A stretch of DNA of 64,000 nucleotides from Aedoeadaptatus urinae (GCF_900155585.1 NZ_LT707415.1:62001-126000); one strand, 5' to 3'. Counted from the stretch's first letter, positions 7,406 to 16,167 are shown. A program made the numbers and translations. The notes: generated by a model not told the origin, from the sequence alone.

Positions 7406-8524
7406 TTAGGGTCTGGGACCGTAGTACTGATAGTAGTCCGTCTTTATCGTGCCGTTGTAAAGCTTTCGCTTCCTGTCCGCCCGCTTGCCGAAGCCTTTTT
7501 CAAAGCCTTCATCCGCCGTAATAATGTAGTGGCTCCAGGTGGGAAGGGTCCTTGCCAAATCGCCCAGCTCCCGATTCAGTGCCATGACCGACTCTCGGTC
7601 TTCGATTCGCTTGCCATAGGGCGGATTGGTGATGATGACGCCGTATTCCCCGGCCAGATCCAACTCAGCGATGTCCTTTTCCCGCAAGGTCACATCGTCT
7701 AAAAAGCCCAGGGAGTCCAAATTGATTCGCGCGGCCTCCAGCGCCTTGGAATCCACGTCAAAGCCGTATAGCTCCAGCTTGCTGTCGTAGTCGATCATTT
7801 CAAAGGCCTCTTTTCGCACGGCCTTGTCCTCGACGCCGTCAAGATTCCAGTATTCGAAGTCGAATCGACGGTTCAGGCCGGGAGCGATGTTTCGGCCCAG
7901 TAAAATGGCTTCGATTAAAATCGTGCCGCTGCCGCAAAAGGGATCCACGAGCATGCGGTTTTTATTCCAGTAGCTGAGCTGCACCAGACCCGATGCCAGG
8001 GTCTCCGTTAAAGGCGCCTTCACCGAGCGCTTTCTGTAGCCCCTGTCGTGGAGGCCGTCACCGGAGGTATCCAGATAGACCGTGGCAAGGTCGTTGACGA
8101 TGCGCACGCCGATGCGAAAGCGGGCCCCGTTTTTTTCAAACCATTCGGTCTTGTATCGGGTCTGCATTTTATTGACCACGGCCTTTTCCGTGATCCGCTG
8201 AATGTCGGAAAGAGAAAAGAGCTGCGACTTTTTGCTCTTAGCTTCCGTGACGAAGTTCGCCGTCTTCGGCATGATGTCCGGCCAAGGCAAGTCGTAGACG
8301 CCGTCGAACAAGTCCGTAAAGCTTCGGGCTTCGAAACGGGCCAGCACCCAGTGCACCCGCTCCGCCGTCCTTAAATGTAAATTCAAGCGGCTGATGTCCG
8401 GCATCTTGCCTTCCATGGACACGAGTCCGTCCTGCACCCGAATATTTTCCATGCCCAAGGCCTGTGCTTCTCGCTTCAAAACGGCTTCCATACCCACGTT
8501 TGCTGTCGCTTCCAAATTAATCAT
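7406..8524 (-). CDS. THUMP-domain RNA guanine-N2 methyltransferase (RlmL/YpsC-like)
   Basis: 372 residues. The N-terminus carries a ferredoxin-like plus THUMP RNA-binding module (about 1-155). A SAM-dependent methyltransferase follows, with DPFCGSGTILIEAI (motif I/X region), YGFDVDSKALEAARINL and the catalytic TNPPYGKRI (NPPY, motif IV). These features match the YpsC/RlmL family that modifies 23S rRNA guanine (E. coli G2445). The RlmK-like second methyltransferase domain of the E. coli fusion is absent, as usual in Bacillota. GAGGTGG precedes the ATG. The target nucleotide is inferred from family only. Confidence 0.9.
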   Translation of the reverse strand: MINLEATANVGMEAVLKREAQALGMENIRVQDGLVSMEGKMPDISRLNLHLRTAERVHWVLARFEARSFTDLFDGVYDLPWPDIMPKTANFVTEAKSKKSQLFSLSDIQRITEKAVVNKMQTRYKTEWFEKNGARFRIGVRIVNDLATVYLDTSGDGLHDRGYRKRSVKAPLTETLASGLVQLSYWNKNRMLVDPFCGSGTILIEAILLGRNIAPGLNRRFDFEYWNLDGVEDKAVRKEAFEMIDYDSKLELYGFDVDSKALEAARINLDSLGFLDDVTLREKDIAELDLAGEYGVIITNPPYGKRIEDRESVMALNRELGDLARTLPTWSHYIITADEGFEKGFGKRADRKRKLYNGTIKTDYYQYYGPRP

Positions 8525-8683
8525 AGTCCACCTCTTCTTTATTATACTAAATTACAAAGGGAATGAACATGACCGTTCACCGACTTCCGATAAGAAAAAG
8601 TGAATTTGTTGTGGTTTTTCTTTTATAGTGGGTATATAAAAAACGTCAAGCAGAAGTTTGGAATTACTGGGAGGTATTCATTT

Positions 8684-9040
8684 ATGGCAAAATTAACCGA
8701 AACCGTCAAAAGCGGCGACTTTAAAAACGAAAAACACGTACCCGAGATCGAAGCATCCTTTGAAGGCGGCTTAGTTAAGGTTTCCGTCGCTGTCGGCAAG
8801 GAAATTGATCACCCCAACACATTAGAACACCATATCTCTTGGATTAAGGTCTTCTTCAAGGCCGAAGGCGCTGCAGCACCTGTCGAAGTCGGAAGCTATG
8901 AATTCAACGCTCACGGCGAAAGCGACGTCTTCACCGTTCCCTGTGTTGAAGCTTGCTTCAAGAGCGAAAAGAAAGGCACTGTTTACGCATTGAGCATGTG
9001 CAACATTCACGGCCTTTGGGAAAATGCCGTCGAGCTCTAA
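8684..9040 (+). CDS. Superoxide reductase (neelaredoxin-type desulfoferrodoxin)
   Basis: 118 residues, starting at the ATG at 8684 because GGGAGGT stands just upstream; the longer frame from 8600 has no ribosome site. The iron centre ligands are visible: Glu and His in NEKHVPEIE, the His pair in LEHHISW, and the C-terminal Cys and His in SMCNIHGLW. There is no N-terminal desulforedoxin CxxC domain, so this is the one-iron type. It would reduce superoxide to hydrogen peroxide without making oxygen, using rubredoxin-like donors, a classic defence of anaerobes. A weak promoter (TTGTGG 8609, TATATA 8633, 18-base spacer) precedes and a strong terminator follows, so it is monocistronic. Confidence 0.93.
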   Translation: MAKLTETVKSGDFKNEKHVPEIEASFEGGLVKVSVAVGKEIDHPNTLEHHISWIKVFFKAEGAAAPVEVGSYEFNAHGESDVFTVPCVEACFKSEKKGTVYALSMCNIHGLWENAVEL

Positions 9041-9063
9041 TCGAAGATCAATCTTTTGATCCA

Positions 9064-9092
9064 AAGCCCTCGTTTATACGAGGGCTTTTTTT
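9064..9092 (+). terminator. Terminator of the superoxide reductase gene
   Basis: GCCCTCG (9066-9072) pairs with CGAGGGC (9079-9085) and is followed by seven T residues. Confidence 0.9.
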
Positions 9093-9111
9093 GTGCCCTT
9101 TGTTTGACCGT

Positions 9112-9155
9112 AAAAATCCCCGAGGGCACTCCATAAGGCTCTCGGGGATTTTCAT
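9112..9155 (-). terminator. Terminator of the opuC operon
   Basis: AAAATCCCCGAG pairs with CTCGGGGATTTT around a short loop; on the minus strand the stem runs into TTTT. It follows the last opuC gene. Confidence 0.85.
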
Positions 9156-9179
9156 CGTCATGCTTTTTTCTCTGCATTT

Positions 9180-9827
9180 CTATTCGAGATCGACGGTTTC
9201 TTTCTTCAGCTTTTTCTCGATCGCCTCAAGGAGCAAATCCGACAATACGGCCATCAGTGCCGTGGGGATGGCACCGGCTAAAATAATGGCGGATCCGTTG
9301 GAGACGGTGGTTCCCCACGTAATAATGTCGCCCAGGCCGCCGGCGCCGATAAAGGTGCCGATGGCGGCCACGCCGATGCCGACGACCAATGCATTTCTGA
9401 TCCCGCCCATAATCACCGACACGCTCAAGGGAAATTCCACCTTGACCACTTGTTGAAAGCGGGTCATGCCCATTCCTCTCGCCGCATCGATAATCCCCGG
9501 ATGAATGGAGTCGATGCCGGTGACGGTATTTTTTATTATGGGCAGGAGGGCGTACAAAAAGACGGACAGAACCACGGTGTTGGCGCCGATGCCCAGAAGC
9601 ATCATGAGTATGGCGAGCATGGCGAGGCCGGGGATCGTTTGAATAATATTGACCAGACCGATCACCACGTTTCGCGCCTTTTCCCTTTCGGAAACCAAAA
9701 ATCCCACGGGGATTCCCACGATGCAGGCAAAGAGAACGCCGTAGACGGCGATCAGAAAGTGTCTGGTGAATTGCTCCGCGATATAGCTAAAGTTCATGGC
9801 GTAGTAATTGATCAGCTCATTGAACAT
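9180..9827 (-). CDS. opuCD: Glycine betaine/carnitine/choline ABC transporter permease (OpuCD)
   Basis: 215 residues with about five or six membrane segments. The binding-protein-dependent permease (EAA) loop appears as DAARGMGMTRFQQVVKVEFP, and GIGVAAIGTFIGAGGLGD is typical of the OpuC/ProW-type permeases. I start at the ATG at 9827, which has AGGTGAGG just upstream, giving an 11-base overlap with the substrate-binding gene. It is the fourth gene of an ATPase, permease, binding protein, permease operon, the same order as Bacillus opuCABCD. It works with OpuCB to import compatible solutes across the cytoplasmic membrane. Confidence 0.92.
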   Translation of the reverse strand: MFNELINYYAMNFSYIAEQFTRHFLIAVYGVLFACIVGIPVGFLVSEREKARNVVIGLVNIIQTIPGLAMLAILMMLLGIGANTVVLSVFLYALLPIIKNTVTGIDSIHPGIIDAARGMGMTRFQQVVKVEFPLSVSVIMGGIRNALVVGIGVAAIGTFIGAGGLGDIITWGTTVSNGSAIILAGAIPTALMAVLSDLLLEAIEKKLKKETVDLE

Positions 9828-10779
9828 GGACCTCACCTCGTATTCTTTCCAGCTCCTTCGCATTCACCTGAACGTCCTCGAAGTAATGGTTCTCTTCCAA
9901 AAATTCCTTCGCCACGATTTGCGGCTCGATTCGATCCTCCGACGCCCGCTTATTGAGCTCCTGCATTTTTTCCGAGGAGATGGACCCTTCCAGCCTCAGT
10001 AAAATTTCGATCAGCTCCGGATGCTTCCTCAGTATTTCCACCGTGGCCACAGGCGAGCAGTCGTAGGCGGGAAAAAGCTTCAGATCGTCCTCCAGCAGCA
10101 CCAAATCGTAGGCGTTGATGCGCCCGTCGGTGGAGTAGCCCAGGACCACGTCCATATTGCCGCTTGCCAAAGCCGAATAGACTAGGCCGATGTCCATGGA
10201 ATAGAAGTTTGAAAATTCAAATCCGTACCTCGCCTTAAAGGCTTCGTAACCGTCGCCTGGCCGCTCTACCCAGGACGAATCCACACCGACCTTGGCCACG
10301 TCCTTTAAGGCTTCCAGCTGAGACACCTTGCTCAAATGATGTTGCTCCGCAAAGTCCTTTCGCACCATAAAGGCGTAAGTGTTGTCAAATCCGTAGGAAG
10401 GGAACCATATGCGATGGAATTTTTTTAAGTAGTTTGTCCGCACCAGCTCCATGGCTTTTTCCGGATCCGTTTCGGGCGCCATGGCCAATTCTCCGGTAAG
10501 GGATGTGCCGGTGTACATGCCGCCCACCACATTCAGGGATTTTTTCTCCATGGCGATGTGGGTCATGGTGGTGGAGCCCAAATTTTTTATCTGAGTCACG
10601 GACATATCCGTGTCGTGTTCCACCATTTGGGTGACGATCTCAGCCAAAATTTGCCTTTCCGTGTAGGTTCCCGATGCGACGATAATGTCATCTTCCACAG
10701 ACGACGATACGCCGGGAAGGGAACAGGAGGCGAGGATGAACGCCAATAATATGGGGACAATGCCTTTTATTTTATTCAT
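9817..10779 (-). CDS. opuCC: Osmoprotectant-binding lipoprotein (OpuCC)
   Basis: 320 residues. The signal sequence ends in a lipobox (LASC, Cys about residue 18), so the mature protein is lipid-anchored on the outer face of the membrane. The body is an OpuAC-type periplasmic-binding domain (IIVASGTYTERQILAEI, GSTTMTHIAM, YGFDNTYAFMVRKDFAEQ, VLGYSTDGRI). It captures glycine betaine, choline or carnitine for the permease pair. I start at the ATG at 10779, right after the opuCB stop and with AGGTGAG upstream; a GTG nine bases earlier is the alternative. Substrate specificity cannot be read from sequence. Confidence 0.92.
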   Translation of the reverse strand: MNKIKGIVPILLAFILASCSLPGVSSSVEDDIIVASGTYTERQILAEIVTQMVEHDTDMSVTQIKNLGSTTMTHIAMEKKSLNVVGGMYTGTSLTGELAMAPETDPEKAMELVRTNYLKKFHRIWFPSYGFDNTYAFMVRKDFAEQHHLSKVSQLEALKDVAKVGVDSSWVERPGDGYEAFKARYGFEFSNFYSMDIGLVYSALASGNMDVVLGYSTDGRINAYDLVLLEDDLKLFPAYDCSPVATVEILRKHPELIEILLRLEGSISSEKMQELNKRASEDRIEPQIVAKEFLEENHYFEDVQVNAKELERIRGEVHVQ

Positions 10780-10780
10780 T

Positions 10781-11410
10781 TCACTCACCTACCTTATAGG
10801 GAGAGAGGCGTTTTTCCATTTTTCTGAGCAGATAATCCGTCGCCAGAGCCAACAAGGTGATGGGGATGGTGCCCCAAATAATCATCGGCGGCACGTAATT
10901 ATTCAGCCCGTTAAAAATAAAATCGCCTAGTCCCCCCGCCCCGACATAGGCCGCCAGGGTCGTCCAAGCCAGGACGTAGACCGCCGACAGGCGAATCCCC
11001 GCCATAATGACCGGAAGGGCCAAGGGAATCTTGACCTTTAAAAGAATCTGCCGCTCTTCCATGCCCATGCCCTTGGCCGCATCGACGATGGATGGCGTAA
11101 CGGAGGTCAGGCCCAGAAATGTGTTCCGCAAAATGGGCAGTAAGGAATAGATAAACAGAGCGGAGATGGCCGTCAGCTTCCCTACGCCGAAAATCGGAAT
11201 CATCAGGGCCAGAAGGGCAAAGGACGGTACGGTCTGGAGCACGGAGGCGACGCGCATGACACCGCTCGAAAGCCTTTCATGCTTCGACAGCACAATGCCC
11301 AACGGCAGTGCCACGAGAATGCCCAGTCCAAGGGACACGAGGGAAATAAACAGGTGCTCCAGCAGCTTTTCGCCTATCAGAGAATAATTTTCTGCGAAAA
11401 AATTAATCAT
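10781..11410 (-). CDS. opuCB: Glycine betaine/carnitine/choline ABC transporter permease (OpuCB)
   Basis: 209 residues, several membrane segments, with the conserved coupling loop DAAKGMGMEERQILLKVKIP and AYVGAGGLGDFIFNG near the C-terminus. It pairs with OpuCD as the membrane channel of the importer. The ATG at 11410 overlaps the end of opuCA by 8 bases and has GGTGAGG in front; an in-frame TTG at 11425 is less likely. Coupled translation with opuCA is expected from the overlap. Confidence 0.92.
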   Translation of the reverse strand: MINFFAENYSLIGEKLLEHLFISLVSLGLGILVALPLGIVLSKHERLSSGVMRVASVLQTVPSFALLALMIPIFGVGKLTAISALFIYSLLPILRNTFLGLTSVTPSIVDAAKGMGMEERQILLKVKIPLALPVIMAGIRLSAVYVLAWTTLAAYVGAGGLGDFIFNGLNNYVPPMIIWGTIPITLLALATDYLLRKMEKRLSPYKVGE

Positions 11411-12527
11411 CCGCCTCACCGCCAATAATATTGTTATAAATGGTATCCACGATGGAAGCCCGCGTCACGATGCCCACCAGCTTTCCGTTTTCGTCTACGA
11501 CGGGAAGATTTCGATAGCCCAGCTCCACGATTAGGTGGATGGCTTCGATGATTTTCGTCGAATTTAATATGGACACGGGATCCTTCATGATCTCAGAAAC
11601 GTAGGTATCCAGCCTGCCCAGCTTTCCCAACTCAAAAATGCCTACGACGCCCTTCAAATTGTTTTTAGCGTCCGTAATAAAGAGGGTGTCGACTCTTTTT
11701 TTCCGCATTAATTTAATGGCATCTCTGGTGGTCTTACCTTCGTTGATAAAGGCGGGGTTTTTAATCATAATCGTCTCTACCGAGTTGTAAGACGTCTTCG
11801 CCTTATTTAAATTGTCTTCGCCTAACAGCCCCCGAACGTAATCGTTGGCCGGATTCTTTAAAATATTTTCAGGCGTGTCGTACTGCACCATGTGACCCTT
11901 GTCCATAATGAGGATCTTGTCGGCCAGGCCGATGGCCTCGTTCATGTCGTGGGTGACGAAGACCACCGTCTTTCCCAGTTCTTTTTGTATGTTCTTAATT
12001 AAACTTTGGAGCGATTCCCTTGTAATCGGGTCCAGTGCGCCGAAGGGCTCGTCCATTAAAATAATATTCTGCTCCGCCGCCAAGGCTCGAATCACGCCGA
12101 TCCTCTGTTGTTGACCGCCGCTCAGCTGGCTGGGGTATTTTTCTAAGTACTCCACCGGAAGATCGACCTTTTTGATGAGCTCCTCCGCAATTTTTCTCTT
12201 CTTCTCTTCGTCCCATTTAAGTAAGGCCGGAACCAAGGTGATGTTTTCGTAAACGGTCATATGGGGCAAGAGACCGATCTGCTGGATGACATAGCCGATC
12301 TCTCGGCGCAATTGCACCGGGTTTTTCGTCATAATGTCTTCGCCGTCGATGAGGATTTTGCCCTTTGACGGCTCCGTCATTCGATTGATCATTCGCATAA
12401 TCGTCGTCTTTCCCGATCCCGAGGTGCCGATGAGGCAGACAAACTCGCCGTCGTCTATTTTGAAGCTAATATCTTCCACAGCCGTTTGAGTTTTATAAAT
12501 TTTCGCTACGTCTATAAATTCAATCAT
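11403..12527 (-). CDS. opuCA: Osmoprotectant ABC transporter ATPase with CBS domains (OpuCA)
   Basis: 374 residues. The ABC domain has Walker A GTSGSGKTT, Q-loop YVIQQIGLLPHM, signature LSGGQQQR, Walker B IILMDEPFGALD and H-loop VTHDM. Two C-terminal CBS domains (about 255-370) are present, the second with YRNLPVVDENGKLVGIVT. In OpuA/OpuC systems the CBS pair senses ionic strength or cyclic di-AMP and gates transport. It is the first gene of the operon. A purine-rich ribosome site (GGGGGAAAG) precedes the ATG, and an AT-rich region upstream probably holds the promoter. Confidence 0.95.
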   Translation of the reverse strand: MIEFIDVAKIYKTQTAVEDISFKIDDGEFVCLIGTSGSGKTTIMRMINRMTEPSKGKILIDGEDIMTKNPVQLRREIGYVIQQIGLLPHMTVYENITLVPALLKWDEEKKRKIAEELIKKVDLPVEYLEKYPSQLSGGQQQRIGVIRALAAEQNIILMDEPFGALDPITRESLQSLIKNIQKELGKTVVFVTHDMNEAIGLADKILIMDKGHMVQYDTPENILKNPANDYVRGLLGEDNLNKAKTSYNSVETIMIKNPAFINEGKTTRDAIKLMRKKRVDTLFITDAKNNLKGVVGIFELGKLGRLDTYVSEIMKDPVSILNSTKIIEAIHLIVELGYRNLPVVDENGKLVGIVTRASIVDTIYNNIIGGEADD

Positions 12528-12623
12528 CGCTTTCCCCCTTTTCGGTTAATCTGTATATACCCGGCGATACTTCTCTTTAAAAGAATAATTAATTATTGTA
12601 TTTTTTCCCTTTCTCCAATAAAA

Positions 12624-12664
12624 AAATCCTCGAGAGGCGCAGTGTCCCTCGAGGATTCTTATTC
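12624..12664 (-). terminator. Terminator of the metal ATPase operon
   Basis: AATCCTCGAG and CTCGAGGATT form a ten-pair stem, with A-rich sequence at 12618-12628 reading as a T-run on the minus strand. Confidence 0.85.
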
Positions 12665-12692
12665 ATCGTTTTTTTGTTGTAATCGTTCGTTT

Positions 12693-14771
12693 TTAAGCTA
12701 CGGTATAGTCCCTCATGTTTTCCATGGCAATGGCCACGGTGGATGAGTTGTGCAGGAAGGACGACGCCGTGTTGGAAAGGACGCCGAAGTAACCCAAGGC
12801 GATCAAGAGGGTATTGAAAGAGATAATCTTGTTGTAATCCCTATGAATACGCGACTGCAGTTCCTTGGCGATCTTCACCACTTCCACAATGGAAGCCAAG
12901 TCGTCGCTGCCGATGGCGATGTCTGCAATTTCCCGGGCAATGTCTGCGCCCTTGTGCATGGCGATGCCCACGTCGGCACCGGAAAGGGCTACGGAATCGT
13001 TGATCCCGTCGCCGATCATAACGACTTTTCTTCCCAATTCTTTTTGTTTGTGGACGTACTCCGCCTTGTCTTCCGGGAGCACTTGGGAGCGGTAGTAGTC
13101 CAGACCCAAGCTTTCCGCCACATAGCGGGCGGAGTTTTCCGCATCGCCGGTGAGCATAGCAATATTGGTAAAGCCCAGCTCTCTTAAGGCGTCCACGGTT
13201 TCCTTCGCATCCTCGCGAATGGGATCGGCGATACATAATACGGCAATGAGCTCGCCGTCGTAAGCCAGGTAAAGGAGGGAATAATTTTCCTTGAGCTCTT
13301 CGATCGTGGCATCTTTTTCCGCCGTCAGGCGCACCTTTTCATCGTCAAAAATAAAATGTCTCGAACCGATCAAGGCTGTCTTGCCGTCGATCTTAGAGGA
13401 AATTCCGTGGGCCACGATGTATTCCGTTTCCGAATGCATTTCATCGTGGTGTAGGCCTTTTTTTATGGCCGCGTCCACGACGGCATTGGCGATGGAATGG
13501 GGGAAGTGTTCTTCCAAACAGGCGGCGATACGCAAACAGCCGTCTTCCGTATGACCGTCGAAGGCGATGACCTTTTCCACGGTCGGCGTGGATTTCGTCA
13601 GGGTCCCCGTCTTGTCAAAGACGATGGTGTCCGCTTGAGCCAGACTTTCCAAATACTTTCCGCCCTTCACCAGGACGTCCGTTTGACCGGATTGGCTCAT
13701 GGCCTTCATGACGGCAATGGGAATGGTTAGCTTCAATGCACAGGAATAGTCCACCATCAAAAAGGCCTTGGCCTTGCTGACGGAACGTGTCAGCGCGTAA
13801 GACGCAACGGCGCCCAGGAAGGAATACTTCACCAGAGAATCCGCCATGCTTTCCGCTTTTTTCTGCGCCATGGACTTGTTCTTTTCACTTTCGCCGATCA
13901 ACTTAATAATATTGTTCATGCGGCTTTCGTTGTAAAGTTTCTCCGTCTTGATGTGGAGCATGCCTTCTTCGAGGACCGTGCCCGCGAAGACGCTTTTGCC
14001 CTCTTCTTTTTTCACGGGCACGCTTTCGCCGGTAAAGGACGATTGATTCACCATGCCGACGCCTTTAATGACGGTGCCGTCCACGGGAACAACGGTGCCC
14101 ATGGTCACTTCCACCACATCGCCGATGGCGACGTCACGCAGATTTTTGACGTATTTTTCTTCGCCTTCTACGACGAAGACCTTGTCGACTTTTAATTCCA
14201 GGGTGCGGACCAAATCGCTTTGAGATTTTTTGAAGGTCCACTCTTCCAATTTTTCGCCTAAATTTAACAGGAACATAATGGAAGAGGCCGCACCGAAATC
14301 GTTGGTGGCCAAAGAAACGCCGATGGCCGTAGCATCGAGCACCTCTACATTTAGCTTTCGGTTGTACAGGGCGATGACGCCGCGTTTAATAAACCGGGAT
14401 GCCCGCACCAAGGTGACCACGGTCCGAATGGGCATGGGCAAAAAGTTTTTCATCACGAAACGCACTTCAAAGGCGTCGCGAACGATGTGGAAGAGCTCTT
14501 TTTCTTCCAGAGGAATATAAGACGTGTCGTCGATTTCGAAATCATCTAAACTCGTAACGTCTAAATCCAGTAACATGCGACAGGCTCTTTTTAATCCGGC
14601 TTCGTCGTGATTGACGATAATGCTGCCGGATACAGTAGAGACCTTTGCATAGGAAACGCCGGGCACTTGTTCCAAAAGGTATTTCACCTTATTGGCCCGG
14701 GCATAGCTTAATGGGTACTCGGTGGAAAAACGTGTCCGCCCGGGTACGCGATGGGCAATGGAAACTTTCAT
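12693..14771 (-). CDS. Heavy-metal (P1B-type) translocating P-type ATPase with non-canonical membrane motif
   Basis: 692 residues. An N-terminal HMA-like ferredoxin fold (KVSIAHRVPGRTRF to about residue 75) lacks the CxxC of copper HMA domains. The core has FTGESVPVKK (actuator), DKTGTLTKS (phosphorylation site), an FPHSIANAV HP-type locus and MIGDGINDSVAL (hinge). The ion-path segment reads DYSCALKLTIPIA in place of the usual CPC or SPC, so the metal is not obvious; related ATPases have been linked to zinc, manganese or iron, which is inference. The ATG directly follows the stop of the upstream small gene (TAAAATG), so the two are translationally coupled. Confidence 0.9.
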   Translation of the reverse strand: MKVSIAHRVPGRTRFSTEYPLSYARANKVKYLLEQVPGVSYAKVSTVSGSIIVNHDEAGLKRACRMLLDLDVTSLDDFEIDDTSYIPLEEKELFHIVRDAFEVRFVMKNFLPMPIRTVVTLVRASRFIKRGVIALYNRKLNVEVLDATAIGVSLATNDFGAASSIMFLLNLGEKLEEWTFKKSQSDLVRTLELKVDKVFVVEGEEKYVKNLRDVAIGDVVEVTMGTVVPVDGTVIKGVGMVNQSSFTGESVPVKKEEGKSVFAGTVLEEGMLHIKTEKLYNESRMNNIIKLIGESEKNKSMAQKKAESMADSLVKYSFLGAVASYALTRSVSKAKAFLMVDYSCALKLTIPIAVMKAMSQSGQTDVLVKGGKYLESLAQADTIVFDKTGTLTKSTPTVEKVIAFDGHTEDGCLRIAACLEEHFPHSIANAVVDAAIKKGLHHDEMHSETEYIVAHGISSKIDGKTALIGSRHFIFDDEKVRLTAEKDATIEELKENYSLLYLAYDGELIAVLCIADPIREDAKETVDALRELGFTNIAMLTGDAENSARYVAESLGLDYYRSQVLPEDKAEYVHKQKELGRKVVMIGDGINDSVALSGADVGIAMHKGADIAREIADIAIGSDDLASIVEVVKIAKELQSRIHRDYNKIISFNTLLIALGYFGVLSNTASSFLHNSSTVAIAMENMRDYTVA

Positions 14772-14772
14772 T

Positions 14773-15072
14773 TTATTCAGCGGCTTCCGCCAATTCTTCA
14801 CAAGCTTCGGCTAAATCTTCTGCCGTTTCCTTGGCTTCTTTGGCTTCTTTCTTCGCTCTTTCGTCTTCTTCCTTTTTAATCTTCGCTTCAGCTACGATGT
14901 CTTCGGTGTTTTCTTTCGCTTTTTCGATGGTCTTATCGATGCCTTCTTTCACCTTCATGCCTTCGCTGACAGTGTTGACTGCCAAATTCTTTACTGCGTT
15001 AGACTTAAGGATTTTGTCTCCTACGACGCCCAGCAAAACGCCGGCGCCAATGCTTAATAATTTCTTTTTCAT
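14773..15072 (-). CDS. Small membrane-anchored coiled-coil protein linked to metal ATPases (DUF6110-like)
   Basis: 99 residues. MKKKLLSIGAGVLLGVVGDKIL gives one hydrophobic N-terminal segment. The remainder is a highly charged Lys/Glu/Ala helix (for example ARAKK-like runs KKEAKEAKETAEDLAEA) predicted to form a coiled coil. I recall this type of gene standing directly in front of HMA-type P-type ATPases in Bacillota; the family name is from memory. It may anchor a scaffold or bind metal weakly through its acidic tail. AGAGGTG precedes the ATG, and a promoter with an AT-rich palindromic spacer lies 25-50 bases upstream. Confidence 0.8.
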   Translation of the reverse strand: MKKKLLSIGAGVLLGVVGDKILKSNAVKNLAVNTVSEGMKVKEGIDKTIEKAKENTEDIVAEAKIKKEEDERAKKEAKEAKETAEDLAEACEELAEAAE

Positions 15073-15095
15073 AAATAATCACCTCTTTGATTGAC

Positions 15096-15124
15096 ATCAT
15101 ACCATCTTCATTATCATTTATCAA
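15096..15124 (-). promoter_or_regulatory. Promoter of the metal ATPase operon with a Fur/MntR-like AT-rich spacer
   Basis: On the minus strand TTGATA (15119-15124) and TATGAT (15096-15101) are 17 bases apart. The spacer begins AATGATAATGAAG, resembling a Fur-superfamily or DtxR-family box and placed to block RNA polymerase. Metal-dependent control of the downstream ATPase is inferred. Confidence 0.55.
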
Positions 15125-15490
15125 TACATAATTTACATTCTCTTCTTTTATTTTTTACTTTTTAGAAATACATACATGTAATTCCCTTATACTCAGGTTT
15201 TTATAAGCCTTTTTTCTTCGCTTATTTATGAATGGTTGCCGCTTACGAATATTTAAATGATATTGATAAGCATCTTCCTATATGATTCCCGTTTATTTAC
15301 TTCCTTTTCCCTCACTATTCTTCAGTTTACTTTATATGCTTCTTTTCGAAACCCGGGCGTAAAGGATAAGCTCCATCATTTAGCCCTTTTCGTGAGGCTT
15401 TTCTTTTTTATCGTCGGCGCCTTTTATTTCGCCGTCGCCCCTTTTTCTTTATTTTGAATTTTACAAATGATAAACGAAATCATTCTATCA
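15125..15490. other. AT-rich intergenic region with no supported gene
   Basis: Between the metal ATPase promoter and the aldolase terminator. A 66-codon plus-strand frame at 15257-15457 has no ribosome site and looks accidental. A second GATATTGATAAG-like stretch at about 15260 resembles the metal-box sequence upstream of the ATPase operon but has no gene to control. Confidence 0.5.
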
Positions 15491-15493
15491 ATT

Positions 15494-15519
15494 AAAAAAT
15501 CGACGATTGCTCGTCGATT
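15494..15519 (-). terminator. Terminator of the class II aldolase gene
   Basis: AATCGACGA and TCGTCGATT form a nine-pair stem with a TTGC loop; the minus strand then runs into T residues. Confidence 0.8.
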
Positions 15520-15522
15520 GTC

Positions 15523-16167
15523 TTATTGCCCGTAGGTCTTCATTTGTTCGATGACTTCTTTTATTTTCTCTTCCGGAATCAATTGAATGGGCTTGTTCGT
15601 GGAAAGGGCGGTCATATACATAAAGGCGCAAAATTCCATATCCCGCGTCAAACTCAGGGCTTCCTTTAAATTTTTTCCTCCGGCGATAAGGCCGTGATTA
15701 GCAAGGATGACCGCCTTGACATCCTTCCCCATGGCCTTTACCGCGGACTCAGCCAGCGCTTCGGTGCCGAAAGTTTCGTAGGGTGCGAGAGGCACGGTCC
15801 CGGCACCTGAGGATGCGATTAAATAGCTGATGGGGCCCAGATCTTCGCCTAAGGTGGAAAAGGCGCTGATGTAGGGACTGTGACAATGGATCAAGGCGCG
15901 AATGTCGGGACGTGCCCGATAGATGGCGGCGTGCATATGCCATTCCGACGAAGGCTTCCGCGTCCCGCCCAAGAGATTGCCCTCCGGATCCATGTGCACC
16001 AGGTCGCTTTTTTTCAGGACATCATAGGCCATGCCGGACGGCGTGATAAAAAAGCTTTTGCTGTCGTCGCTTCGCACTGACAAATTACCGCCGCTGCCCG
16101 ACGTCAGCCCCTCCTTCACCAGGGTCAGACCATACTGTATCAGATCGTTTCTATCCTTCGTTTCCAT
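15523..16167 (-). CDS. Class II aldolase/adducin family protein (fuculose-phosphate aldolase-like)
   Basis: 214 residues. The zinc-aldolase signature is present: SGSGGNLSVR, ITPSGM, the catalytic Glu in KPSSEWHMH, zinc-binding His pair in HCHSPY and a third His in ANHGLIAGG. Enzymes of this family split sugar phosphates (fuculose-1-P, ribulose-5-P, methylthioribulose-1-P) into dihydroxyacetone phosphate plus an aldehyde, or dehydrate them. No pathway partner stands nearby, so the substrate is open. GGAGGAA lies 11 bases upstream of the ATG. It is transcribed divergently from the helicase gene and ends at its own terminator. Confidence 0.9.
   Translation of the reverse strand: METKDRNDLIQYGLTLVKEGLTSGSGGNLSVRSDDSKSFFITPSGMAYDVLKKSDLVHMDPEGNLLGGTRKPSSEWHMHAAIYRARPDIRALIHCHSPYISAFSTLGEDLGPISYLIASSGAGTVPLAPYETFGTEALAESAVKAMGKDVKAVILANHGLIAGGKNLKEALSLTRDMEFCAFMYMTALSTNKPIQLIPEEKIKEVIEQMKTYGQ

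Noticed and set aside
15257-15457. 66-codon plus-strand frame in the AT-rich gap
   Set aside because: No ribosome site, hydrophobic low-complexity translation and no neighbour in the same direction.
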